Position numbers and translations under genes: made by a program. Positions 1 to 10,386 of a stretch of DNA of 64,000 bases are shown one piece after another. Origin of the DNA: Orobanche coerulescens (Eukaryota > Streptophyta > Magnoliopsida > Lamiales > Orobanchaceae); contig CM065802.1 in the NCBI GenBank assembly GCA_033398695.1, positions 165,225,965-165,289,964 on the forward strand. Reading direction: 5' to 3'. The notes beneath the pieces are model-generated. The model saw nothing but the letters and a program-made list of their open reading frames with translations. It had not been told where the DNA came from and did no database searches. How positions within the stretch are numbered: position 1 is the first letter of the stretch; each line of letters starts with the position of its first letter.

Positions 1-921
1 TGCCAACATGTGTTTTCGAACAATGGATATCTTCTTGATAGATTCTTGGATCAGATCCAACTCAGTGGTGACGACATCGGACGCATCGTCCCAACATAGG
101 GGAGACTTGCACCTCCTACCGTACAAGGCTTCAAAGGGGGCCATGCCTATGCTTACGTGTCAGCTGTTGTTGTATGAAAATTCCGCTAAGCAAAGGTGTT
201 TAGTCCAATCCTTGCCCCAATCGAGTACACATGCTCTCAACATGTCTTCCAGGGTCTGTATGGTGCGTTCTGTCTGTACATCCATATGAGGGTGATAAGC
301 TGTAGCGAAATGCAGCTGAGTACCCATAGCCTTGTGGACAGCCTTCCAGAAGCGGGACACATATCTAGTGTCTCTGTCCGAAATAATTCCCGAGGGAACG
401 CCATGTAGTCTCACGATCTCCCGGATAAATATGGTGGCCAGCTGCTCTGTCTCGGTGGTCTCCTGAATTGGAATGAAATGTGCTGACTTCGTCAATCGGT
501 ATACAATGACCCATATCGTGTCTTTTCCTCCTGCCGTCACTGGTAAATTGGTGACAAACTCCTTTGATATGCTTTCCCATTTCCATTCCGGAATGGGTAA
601 AGGCTGCATGATTCCGTCCAGTCTACGATGTTCAATCTTCACCTGTTGGCATGTCATACACCGAGCAATGAATCTTGCTACATCCTGCTTCATGTTGTTC
701 CACCAGAAACTCTTTCGCAGATCCTTATACATTTTGCTCGCCCCGAGATGTACTGAATAGGGAGTAGAATGAGCTTCCTTGAGTATAGTTTTCTTAAGCT
801 CGTCATTTGGTGGAATACAAATTCTGTTCTTGAATCTAACTAAGTCCCTCTGGATCCTGTAGTCTGAAATAATTCCCCGTTCGGCCTTTGCACCGATCGC
901 ACGAAGTTCTGGGTCCTCCAT
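1..921 (-). pseudogene. Integrase of G1-a (broken, C-terminus outside window)
   Basis: Integrase inserts the element's cDNA into chromosomes. From the residue encoded at 921 downward, the zinc-binding HHCC module is present (H51, H58, C88, C91), followed by the catalytic core. The second Asp (SDRD, residue 182) and the Glu (QTER, residue 218) are there. The first catalytic Asp is not: the segment reads SISKEF where sibling G1-b has SISIDF, so Asp became Glu. A further change puts Tyr in the VIVDRLTKSAHF motif. A TGA at 160-162 replaces the Trp of YNNSWHA; the frame then resumes towards the chromodomain region outside the window. The protein cannot be functional as written. Confidence 0.88.
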
Positions 922-1554
922 TTATGCTAGGCGTATCTCATCCAGCAAGGATGAGTGAATGTTAATCGAGCACAACTGTCCCTGGTGGTGTTGTATCCAC
1001 ACTCCAATGTCATTCCTCCTGAGATCTTGCTGCAATTCCGGCTGTGCTGTCAAACCGGATAGTGTCATTTCCTGCGCAGTTTTTCGACTCAGTGCATTTG
1101 TTACGACATTGGCTTGTCTATGGTGATATAAAATATCCACATCGTAATCCTTGATTAATTCCAGCCAACGCCTCTGCCTCGTGTTTAACTCTCTTTGTGT
1201 GAAAATATACTTTAAACTCTTGTGGTCCATAAAGATCTTACAGGTAACCCCATAAAGGTAGTGTCTCCAAATCTTAAGGGCGTGGACCACTGCAGCCAGT
1301 TCCAAATCGTGTGTTGGATAGTTCACCTCATAAGTTTTAAGTTGTCAAGAGGCGTAAGCGATAACTCTATCATTTTGCATGAATACACATCCAAGTCCAT
1401 GCCTAAATGCATCGATGTATATTACGAATCCTTCCGTGCCCTGTGGTAGTACCAGTACTGGAGCAGTAGTCAGCTTTCTCTTCAGTTCATCAAAGCTCTC
1501 CTGATAATCTGTTGTCCAGATGAACTTGGTATTTTTCCTCAGTAGATTCGTCAA
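922..1554 (-). pseudogene. RNase H domain of G1-a (broken)
   Basis: RNase H degrades the RNA strand of the RNA-cDNA hybrid. The domain is recognised from a YIDAF segment (usual Y.DAS), the [13 protein letters not shown] motif, MDHKSLKY and the end motif [10 protein letters not shown]. In siblings the end motif reads [10 protein letters not shown], so the last catalytic Asp is Asn here. A stop codon after IAYAS (near 1345) splits the domain; siblings have Arg-Gln there. It lies in the same frame as the flanking RT and integrase, so it belonged to one polyprotein. Confidence 0.85.
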
Positions 1555-2790
1555 TGGCCGAGCAATATAGGAAAAGGCCTCAACAAACCGTCAATAATAT
1601 CCCAGAAAAATCCTCACTTCCTTGACGTTTCTTGGTGGTTCCCAACTCATAACTGTCTCGATCTTCTGGGGGTCTACCTTGACACCTTCTGCTGAAATTA
1701 CATGACCCAAAAAAGTCATCTCCGGCATCCAGAACTCGCATTTAGAAAGTTTGGCATAAAGTTGGTGTTGCCTCAAAACACTCAACACCTGCCTCAAGTG
1801 TTCCTCATGTTCCTGTCGGCTCCGGGAACAGATCAAAATGTCATCAATAAAAACTACCACACACTTATTGAGAAATTCTATCAGAACCTTGTTCATCAAT
1901 TCCATGAAAACGACTGGGGCATTAGTCAAGCCAAACAACACCACCATGTACTCATAGTGTCCGTGTTTCGATTGAAATGCGGTCTTTGGAATATCCTCCT
2001 ACTGAATTCTCAATTAGTGATATCCAGAACGTAAATCGATTCTTGAAAACACAGTCCCTCCCTGTAGTTGATCCAGTAAATCATCAATCCTTGGAAGTGG
2101 GTAACGGTTCTTAATAGTGACTTTATTTAGTTCTCCGTAATCGATACACAGGCGTAGGGCGTTGCCCTTCTTCTTTACCAAAAGGACCGGCGCACCCCAT
2201 GGCGAAGTGCTCGGACAAATGAGCCCCTTTCTTAGCAATTCCTCGATTTGTAGCTTTAATTCTTTCATCTTGGCTGGTGCCATTCTGTATGGTGCCTTGG
2301 AGATAGGCGTAGTTCCTAGCTCAAGTTCAATCGAAATATCGACCACACGTCGTGGCGGCAATCCTGGTAATTCGTCGGGAAAAATGTCTGGAAATTCGCT
2401 CACCGTGGGAATATTAGCAACCGACAATTGTGATGTGCCCTCCTGAAGAATATAACACAAATAATGCATCTCCCATTCGTCACAAGATACTTCTGCTGTA
2501 AGGAGACTGAGGGACCCCTTAGTACTAAAGTGTTCTCGGCCTCTGATTATGTGAGTAGCACCATCAGGAGTTGTAATGGAAACTGTCAGGTGATAGGTGT
2601 CTAATACCGTCCTGTGCATTGTCATCCAGTCCATACCCAGAATAACGTCTTCGTTCCGAAGTGGAAAAACCATGAGATTTGCTGTCCAGCCCTGGTTATC
2701 GACGCGGATCGGGCAGTTTTGAACTTCCAAATTACCCCCCCACCCTGCTACCCTCGGGTAGCTTAACAGTAAAAGATTCACAAGGTACAC
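1555..2790 (-). pseudogene. Reverse transcriptase of G1-a (broken)
   Basis: RNA-dependent DNA polymerase of a Ty3 element. Visible motifs in order: linker with [52 protein letters not shown] (first catalytic Asp), [20 protein letters not shown] at about 1837-1848 (the two other Asp) and [11 protein letters not shown]. Two stops fall just after SGYH (near 2000), one being TAA where siblings have Gln. Another lies near 1590 in the [11 protein letters not shown] segment. The catalytic residues survive but the frame does not. Confidence 0.88.
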
Positions 2791-4150
2791 AAGGAAGACT
2801 CAAACGGTTAACACATTCCACAGATATGAATGCATGGGTCGCTCCAGTATCAAACAGTACATGAACAGGCTGGGAATTAATAAGAAGTGTACCTGAGACA
2901 GCAGGTGCAGTCTGATTACCAGTAGCTCTCAGTTCGAACACGCGGGATGGCAGTGTCCCCAAGGAGGGTGCAGTGCCTCCCCCGCGCCCACGTCCTCTTC
3001 CATCACCGTATGGAGGAGTTTGGTAAGGTGGGGATCGATAGTCGGACATGGAGGATGCCCTGGATGTAGGCCCGAGCCTTCTTGACTCGAGGGCTGAATT
3101 TGGTGTAGGTTTGATCTGTGAGCAGTAGCGAGACATGTGCCCACCCCTTCCGCATGAAAAACACTTTGTAGACGCCTTAGGACACTGACTCATGGTATGC
3201 CCTGCTATGCGACAATTGAAACAGCTCCGGCGAGAGGACCTGTCAGATGCTCCTTTTTGTTGGGACGAAGCTGCTGATTTAGAGGAGAACCCAATTCCCG
3301 AGTTCATTCTGCTGGTGCTCCCGGACTGATTAGATGTCTTCTGCTTCTTCTGGTTATGCCCGATATCCGAACTGACAACCATACCGGCGTATGCTGTGAC
3401 TACGTCCTCATATGCCCTTAGAGTGGTGCAGTGAAACCCGGCCGCATAACGTTGAACATCTTCCGGCAACCGTTGAGCAAGGTGACAAATTCGTTGATCT
3501 TCCGATGGAACCATCTGTGCGACATAGCTTAGTTCGGTCCTGTAAGCTCGAATGATTTCGGGTACTGGTAAGTCCTAAGGTCCTGCACTGAAGAAACTCC
3601 GCGCTCGAGCAGTCTGCGCTGATCAGGGGCAGTACTCGTCTCTCAATAGTTTGGAAAACTCGGTCCATCTGACTACTCTGTCCTCCGGCTTATAGGTCCT
3701 CCACCATCGGGCTACGGTGTCGTGGAGCTGGTTGATTTCGAGTGGTACTTTTAGGTTCCCCAGGGAACCGATCACCTCGAAGGCAGTCTCCATCTCAGAT
3801 ATCCAATCGTCCACGTGCTTATCCCCTGACTCGTCGAATAATGGCGGTCTGGCCTTCAACATTTATCCCAGCCAACGGTCCTTCCCAGCATTCTCTTCTA
3901 TGTCAATAACCAGTACACGTTCCGCCCGTTTGACCTGAGCGATCCCCATAGCAATGGCCTGGGCGAGAGTCTGGACGAAGGCCGGATCAAATCCCCCGTT
4001 GTTCTGATTTCCCGCCTCCTGTTCGTTCTGATTAATGGGCGGTGGCTGATTTCCGGCTGGGTTAGTCTCGCCAGTGTTCCTGTCTTCCTGTTAATTCATA
4101 GTGGAACCCTGTGCAGCATTTACGTTCCTTCTAGCTCCACGACGTGCCAT
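2732..4150 (-). pseudogene. gag and protease of G1-a (broken)
   Basis: gag is taken to start at the ATG at 4150 (MARRGARR...), the same N-terminus as in G1-c. The capsid-like segment is followed by two CCHC zinc knuckles: in the stretch starting at 3514 these are C98-C101-H106-C111 and C118-C121-H126-C131, typical nucleocapsid RNA-binding fingers. Then come a Gly/Arg-rich stretch and the aspartic protease active site LFDTGA, with Asp at 2849-2851. Stop codons interrupt gag near 4090, 3863, 3620 and 3575. The frame is lost at a G7 run near 2735, after which pol continues one frame over. Confidence 0.87.
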
Positions 4151-4376
4151 TAGTAGTGATCGTTCGATCTAGAAGGTTAGTTTAGTGCAAACAGTCTCTC
4201 AGTTTTTTATTGAATTCAAACATTATACCTGATTCTCAAGAGTTTACGTGTATTTTACCTCGACATTCCTCGAGGAGTTACGGTCGCCAGGAGTGTTGGA
4301 CTTTTTAAGGCAAAACGTTTCCAAAATATTTTGATACAACTTTCCACGTGAGTTTTTAGGCTCTCATACCTTTTTC
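4151..4376 (-). other. 5' leader and primer-binding site of G1-a
   Basis: Untranslated stretch between gag and the 5' LTR. Next to the LTR, separated by TTTTC, lies GCTCTCATACCT (4360-4371). Its complement is a damaged copy of the initiator Met-tRNA primer site TGGTATCAGAGC found intact in G2-b. Nothing else is recognisable here. Confidence 0.7.
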
Positions 4377-6653
4377 TGTAACACCCCCAAATAAACTGGG
4401 ATGCCACAGTGCCGTGAATCCCGTATGGGACTCACAAGGCAAGTTTTAAAGAGAAATTTTAATTTTAAAAACAATTTATTCAACAGGTAGTATGCGGAAG
4501 CATTTTTGTGAAAGCATTCGTACAAACCAAAATACAAAGAAAATAGTGTCCGTACATACGGTTATTACACAACGTGGAATATTCAAATTTTGTTTAAAAT
4601 TTTTAACAGGCCTTCTCCCCAACACTGCTCACGCCTGACCGGAACCTTCGGGAATGTCCTGAACATATTCAACAAATTTTCCTGGCACGACGTATCGTGT
4701 CAGCCAACCTAGGTCAGACAATCGAACCAAATTTAAAGATAGAGTTAGATAAATTCAGGAAACAAAGTTGTCACCGAATATTCAACGTCTTTCCTTTTAT
4801 TAGCACATAAACTCCCAATGTCGCAACCAAGGGTCATGGAAGTATCTACACAGGAATAATCCGGACGTGGGTACCATTAAGGTTTTATCCCGCAACACAG
4901 TTCCACAAAATGTATCAACATATAAACTCCCAAGGCCGCGGCCAAGGGTCACGGTAGTATCTACTCAGGAATACCCCGGACAAAATATATCGAACGAGCA
5001 CCATTCCACAAATATTAACACATACAGTATTCCAAAGTTTCAAGACATAAGGTCTGAGCAAGATTCACTTGCCTCAAGTCCGACGAGAGTCACTCCTTTG
5101 CTAACACAACGGCTCGTTCGACCACACCCAAAAGTTCAACCTATCACATGTTCGTCGATTAATACCTATGGTAATAATGATGGTTAACGATAATTTCCCC
5201 GTCCCGTTAGGATCCTAAACCTGGTTGATTTTTTCGCTGAGATCGAAATTCTCAATTTTTGACCACAATGCATTTTACCAAATCTTTGGTTCGCCATTTT
5301 ACAATTTATTATCGCGTTGAACAACAATGTTCTAATACAGTATTCCTACGTTGATTATGGCTAACAACCACCGTAATTTCATCACTTATTCTACTTCAAA
5401 GGTCCATAATAGAATGATTAAGCGTTAATCTTCGAAATCTTAACATGTTCGACATCTATACGTCTAGATAATTGTTAGTGAGTTTACCAAGGGTTTATCA
5501 ATGATAATACAGTTATAAATGAAATTCTTAACAAGATGATTCCGATAAGTTGGTGATTAACAAACCGATTGTGAGTTCTTCCTTCTAACTACGAGTATTA
5601 CCTATTATTCATTCTAATTACTAACTTTGATAGATATCGATTAACAATTGTGATAGTTTTACACCGGTCCGATCATTAACGAAAGTTCTAAGCTACCCAA
5701 GGCATCCGAAATTTAACATGACTCGTTAAACAACACTGACATGAGTTCAAAGTTGGATAAACTTACCTTATTTGACAAAAGACGATGAAGAACGACGAGG
5801 AACGAGAGGATAACACCTTCAAGACCTTCTCCGAAGCTTGATTAACGCACTCTATAGGATAGCACTTGATTTGAGAGGTTGAAATTGGTTTAAAGGTGAT
5901 GCAGAGTAGTGTACATGAGGAAGGAATGATTTTTGGGTCGGATGAAATGAAAGGAAAAGTATCCTTTTATAAACTTGGAACGTCTTTACATACGTTATGT
6001 CTGAAGACTTACGTACGTAAAGTGTTTTACGTACGTTATGAAGAAGGATTAACATACGTAAGGAAAAACTCAGAACTTACTGGACTTATTTACACACATC
6101 GTTACGTACGTAACGAAAGTCGGTTGACGTACGTAACACCCATTGACTTGCCTGTCACTATCGCGCCGAAAGTTTGTCGGCAACGCGTACTATCCGACGA
6201 AGATTCGTGTCCGAAGACTAGAGACCACGTTATGTACGTAAGTTACAACGTCTAACGTACGTAATGTCTCACCTTTAGCATACGTAATAGCTGGCGAATA
6301 ACGTACGTAAGGTCCAGTTTTGTTCACTAAGTTATTATCACCTTAATTTCTTATAACGCGACTCCCTCTTAATGTCGTCAGGTAATTCCTCGGGGAACAA
6401 CAAGTTAGCCACCATCATATTCGAACCAATAATTTCCCAACGACCTCAAGGTATGTCACCAACAAATTGTCAATCATCACACAATCACAATACACGAATA
6501 ACATGTGTGAGAAAGCTTTATTCATGAAAATACAGTACGAACATATCATACAAAAAAATATATTTATCGCGATGGAGTACATTTATCTTATTAAATAGAA
6601 GAAATGGAAGTGAGCGCCCAACGTGAACAGCATGTAATACTAGTGGTATTACA
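4377..6653 (-). repeat. 5' LTR of G1-a
   Basis: 2277 bp, reading TGTAACACCC... to ...GGTATTACA on the + strand, with the inverted ends TGTAA/TTACA. The start matches the LTR of G1-b (the TGTAACACCCC and TGCCGTGAATCCCG blocks), and the end matches its GGTATTACA terminus. The central part is AT-rich and featureless to me. The last third holds a TATA box and the ACGT palindrome array annotated separately. The 4800-5000 region has two similar ~100-bp stretches (AACTCCCAA...GTATCTAC). Confidence 0.85.
5965..6311 (-). promoter_or_regulatory. TATA box with upstream TTACGTACGTAA palindrome array (G1-a U3)
   Basis: On the minus strand a TATAAAAGG-type TATA box lies at 5963-5971. Directly upstream of it in the sense of transcription, from about 5989 to 6311, lie roughly ten copies of the 12-bp palindrome TTACGTACGTAA or one- to two-base variants. 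Examples are at 6009-6020 and near 6029, 6105, 6127, 6233, 6256 and 6300. Spacers differ in length and sequence. The core ACGT is the generic plant bZIP core, so binding sites are conceivable. That reading is inference. Confidence 0.6.
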
Positions 6654-7946
6654 GCATCACAACAATACATACATGATCAACCATGGAACCGCACCAAAGG
6701 CTACGGAACCCTCAGGGGACCCCTCGCCCTGCCCAAGAGTGGTTAACTCAAATTATCCGTGGAGTCGCACCAAAGGCTACGAAACCCTCAGGGGACCTGT
6801 CTGCCCGCCCCAGAGTGGATATAAATAAACATGCCATTCATATATCTTACTTTCAAAGTCGAGAACGTACAATCATAAATATATACTTGCCTTTGAGACA
6901 TCGAGAAATCGAACGGAAAAGAGTATGGGTTTGGTAGGTCCAAGAACGTACTTCCGGTACCTAAAAAATTCGTAAAGGATATGATAATCAATAATCCATA
7001 CTCATAATTCACGAAGAAACTCCCGAAACCCATCTACGATTCACGAAAATACAAGGGTAAACAAGTAGAGGTTGGAAAATCACCCAAACCCTCACAAGTC
7101 CAAACACGGCACAAACCAATCCGTAAAATCATAGGAAAAGCATGTATAAGGGGTAGATATATCATAATCTCAAGATTCTCAAGCCTCAAACCGGATAAAT
7201 CGAATGAATCTAAGAAAAACCCAAAAATTCCCAAAAATAGGGTTATAAGGATTTTTACCTTGATTTGGACGACAGAATGGATTAGATGTTGTTAAATCCT
7301 TGTTCTCCAGCCAAAGATGTTGATATCGAAAGAAGGATCGTCTTCGAACTCTCTAAATCGCCGAAACCGGCTGCTCTCGATCGGAAAAGTGAGAAAGATG
7401 AGAAAAATGACGAAATGGAAGTCAACTGTCCAATATATACTCGCCCAGTCTAGCGCACGCTACGCCTATAATATTAGCGTGCGCTAGCGGGGTCACCGGG
7501 TAGTCCAGTGGCTTCTGTCGGCCCCGTTAGCGTGCGCTAATCGCCTTCCTTTAGCGTGCGCTAGCCGAAAATGGTGTCCAGAAATCGGAGTCTAGAACCT
7601 ACTGTCCTCTGCCCTGCTCAAGTCTTAGCGTGCGCTACCGCGATAGCTTAGAGTGCGCTACGCAGCCCTTATAGTGTGCGCTAGCCGAAGCCTAGCGTAC
7701 GTTACCTGATAGTCCAGACAACCTGACAACCTCACTGCCTCTGCCGACCAGCCCGTTAGCGTGCATTACGGACGGATGTTAGCGCGCTCTACTGACCATG
7801 AATAGCATGCGCTAACGAACTCCTAGCGCGCGTTAACTGCCAGTCCAGAAAGCAAGATGAGTTACTGGTTCTGACTTGACTGGTCCCTTATCGCGCGCTA
7901 CGGCTCAAAGCTAGCGTGCGCTACTCAAGGAGAATTAGCGTGCGTT
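6654..7946 (-). repeat. G2-family LTR fragment, antisense to the adjoining gag
   Basis: Matches the G2-b LTR (57641-59685) from its position about 58177 to about 59500, in the same + strand orientation. The left part has been separated by insertion of G1-a. The right part ends abruptly at TTAGCGTGCGTTG and abuts the gag of G2-a, which reads the opposite way, so this is not the 5' LTR of that gag. It carries the same two 76-bp subrepeats (from 6681 and 6757) as the G2-b LTR, but only one copy of the later 32-bp repeat. Confidence 0.82.
7434..7946 (-). promoter_or_regulatory. TATA box with upstream TTAGCGTGCGCTA palindrome array (G2 LTR fragment)
   Basis: Minus-strand TATATA at 7434-7439, followed upstream (rising coordinates) by 15 copies of TTAGCGTGCGCTA or close variants. 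They start at about 7451, 7474, 7527, 7551, 7625, 7648, 7672, 7693, 7756, 7779, 7803, 7824, 7888, 7912 and 7935. Spacers of roughly 10-60 bp are not repeats of one another, apart from a recurring GTCCAG. The copy at 7693 (TAGCGTACGTTA) is an intermediate with the G1 motif. Confidence 0.62.
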
Positions 7947-9120
7947 GGAAGAGGTCTAGGTCGTGGTCGTGGATGCGATGGGGGACGTGGTGCAGCCAGT
8001 GGGGTGGCCACGTCACACTCTTCTGGAGCCGGCAGTACTGATGGATGTCAAAGCCATACTGCTACTCAAGATGGCGCCGACCTTGGTGTTGTAGCTGTAA
8101 TGCAACAGATGGTGAACTAAATGGCTGTGATAGCCCAGGCAGTTCAGAGCCCGACTCCGGCTCATGCTGCTCGGGCCAGGGCGGATCGTTGGCTTGAGGA
8201 TGTCATCAAGATGCATCCTTCTTAGTTTTCTGGGGCTTCAGACCCGATTGGATGGGAGGGGTGGATCAAAGAGATGCCCAAGGTCTTTACTGCCACTAAT
8301 TGTCCTGAGGATCGCAAGGTCCCAATCGCCCAGTATTTTCTCACTGGGATGCTGCTGATTGGTGGGAGGCTGTCGGACCTTAGGATCATGTTGCTTCTTG
8401 GGCTGAGTTCAGAGACCTTATGGAAGCGGAGTACTGTCCGTGGCCAGTTCTTCAGGCGCGGATTCATGCTTTTTATGATGCTCAGCCTCGAGACATTCCA
8501 GTTTCGCAGGCTATTGCAGATTTCAACTGGGAATTGGGCTACGTGAAGGCACATGTTAAGGAAGAGGATGACAAGCTCTACCACTTTACGAGGCGAATGA
8601 AACTGAGGATTCGTGATTACATGTCTGGACTCGCCTGCACCACCTTAAAGGACTATCAGAGCAGAGCTCTTGCTTATGATATGTCCTTAACGGCCAGTGA
8701 GGCGGCTCGAGAAAGTAAGAAATAGAAATCTGTCGGTATCTTTTCGGGTCAAACGGGTGGAGTTCAGCAGAAGTCTTCCTGCGGGCAGTTCGGCTCGTTT
8801 TTCTGGGGGCTTTTGGGGTATCGCCAGTGCCTCCACTCGAGATGTCATTTGTTTTAACTATAGCAAGTCGGGCCATAAGAACCAGGAGTGTCCTTGTCCG
8901 CTGTTGACTTGTCATACTTGTGGTCAGTCGGGACACAAGGCTTCTTTTTATGAGTGTTTACGGCAGACTCTTGGTGCCCAGGCTTCTTTTCCAGCGCCTA
9001 AGGATCCGAGTGTGAACCAGGGGTCATTTGATCTGCCGCCTCCACAGAGTGCCAGCCGAGGGATAGGTCGGGGCCAGCCCACTAGAGGAGGAGCTTCCAG
9101 TGTCGGTTCCACTCATCCAC
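7947..9120 (+). pseudogene. gag of G2-a (N-terminus missing, broken)
   Basis: Begins inside the Gly/Arg-rich N-terminus (GRGRGC..) that in G2-b follows the start codon, so a few codons and the ATG are lost. The capsid-like part is recognisable from HP..F.GASDPIGWEGW, VPIAQYFL, EAEYCPWPV and FTRRMKLRIRDYM, but needs three reading frames. Stops occur near 8118, 8224 and 8724. The first zinc knuckle has lost its second Cys (CFNY at 8850-8861). The second has two extra residues before its last Cys. Nucleic-acid binding by this product would be impaired. Siblings in G2-b keep both knuckles. Confidence 0.82.
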
Positions 9121-9512
9121 GTGTTTATGAGATGAGGAGGGCCGATGATCCAGCGGCTACCGTGGCTACAGGTACCGTTCATATTCATTCTCATCCTGTC
9201 AGTGTGCTTTTCGATTCTGGTGCTACGTGTTCATTCATCTCTATGGACTATGTGCGCTATTTGAGTCTCGACTGCTTGTTGTCTTGTGAGCCTTTCATCG
9301 CTAAACTTCCTAGCGGTGATAGGATCGCTGGTGATCGAGAGATCCGAGACTGTTCTGTGGTTATTTGTGAGAGGGCTTGGCTCTCTAATCTTATTGTTGT
9401 GGATACTGAGGGCGAGGATTTGATTCTCGGGGATGATTGGCGTAAGCGGCATGGTGCTATCATGAACTACCACACGAGAATCATCACCATGTTAGCCGAG
9501 GACGACACCTAG
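9121..9512 (+). pseudogene. Protease region of G2-a
   Basis: Retroviral-type aspartic protease that would cut the polyprotein. The active site is LFDSGA with Asp at 9213-9215; Asp-Ser-Gly is an accepted variant of Asp-Thr-Gly. Upstream VYEMRR and downstream GEDLILGDDW and MNYHTRIITM match G2-b. The frame stops at 9510-9512, and the linker to RT (9513-9817) is frameshifted with further stops. Confidence 0.82.
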
Positions 9513-10386
9513 CACTCTTTCGCAGGGCGAAAGAGGGGAAACCAGAAGTTCGTAATTAATGCCTTGAAGGCGATGAAACTCCTGCGAAGGGGTGTACTGG
9601 TTATTGGTGTTACGCCTTGAAGGCGGAGGGTGGTGGAGTCGAGTTTTCGTCGATTCCAGTCGTTAATGAGTTCCCAGATGTCTTTCCTGATGAGTTACTA
9701 CGGTTGCCACTGGACCGTTAGGTCGAGTTCGCTATCGAGTTAGAGCCGGGTGCGGCTCCGATTTCGAAGGCACCGTATTATATGGCACCTTCAGAGAGGG
9801 CCGAGTTGAAGAAGTAGATGAGTGAGCTTCTTGAGTCGGGGTATATTCGACCGAGCACTTCGCCTTGGGGTGCATCGGTACTATTTGTGCGGAAGAAGGA
9901 TGGTTCACTGCGTTTATGTATCGACCATCATGACCTGAACAAGGTGACCATCAAGAACAAGTATCCCTTGCCAAGGATTGATGACTTGTTTGATCAGTTG
10001 CAGGGAGCTGCAGTATTCTCGAAGATCGATTTGAGATCGGGGTACTATCAGCTTTGGGTGAAGGAGTTCAATGTTCCGAAAACAGCTTTCAGACGAGATA
10101 CGGACATTATGAGTTTGTGGTTATGCCCTTCGGGCTAACTAACGCGCCGGCAGTGTTCATGTAGTTGATGAACAAGGTTTTCATCGAGTACTTGGATAAG
10201 TGTGTCGTTGTCTTCATTGATGACATACTTATCTACTCAAAGAATGAGGAGGAGCATGCGCATCATCTGCGTGTGGTGTTAGACATTTTGAGGACCAAGC
10301 GACTCTATGCGAAGTTCTCGAAATGTGAGTTCTGGCTGAAAGAAGTGATGTTTTTGGGTCACGTGATTTCAGCCGAGAGGGTACGT
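9513..10386 (+). pseudogene. Reverse transcriptase of G2-a, first part
   Basis: Motifs: FPDEL linker (near 9685), [13 protein letters not shown], then TAG at 9815-9817 where G2-b has Gln. After that come [42 protein letters not shown] and a frameshift near 10095, then a TAG at 10162-10164 (again Gln in G2-b), FIDDIL near 10213-10230 and [10 protein letters not shown]. The coding sequence is cut at GTACGT (10381-10386) by G1-b and resumes at 17115. Confidence 0.85.

Larger units (their letters stand above)
1..6653 (-). mobile_element. Ty3/gypsy element G1-a (partial, left end outside window)
   Basis: Minus-strand LTR retrotransposon with domains in the Ty3 order gag, protease, RT, RNase H, integrase, reading from 4150 down to position 1. 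The 5' LTR lies at 4377-6653 and a decayed Met-tRNA primer site at 4360-4371. The 3' LTR is beyond the window. Protein motifs match G1-b and G1-c below, so this is one family, probably a chromovirus (lineage inferred, not tested). gag is in one frame and pol in another, with one indel at a G run near 2735 plus several stop codons. The LTR ends ...GGTATTACA on the + strand and is followed by GCATC and G2 LTR sequence, so it inserted into a G2 LTR. Confidence 0.9.

Noticed and set aside
4800..5190. 106-residue frame at 4867-5187 as a host gene
   Set aside because: It lies on the antisense strand of an LTR with no recognisable domain and no sibling conservation.
5896..6255. 119-residue frame with repeated YVRK-like segments
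   Set aside because: The repeats come from translating the TTACGTACGTAA palindromes in LTR U3 sequence; the frame is on the strand opposite the element and has no known domain.
7451..7946. CRISPR-like array (short palindromic repeats with unique spacers)
   Set aside because: Repeats are only ~12 bp, degenerate and unevenly spaced, lie in a plant LTR and have no cas genes. The resemblance is superficial.
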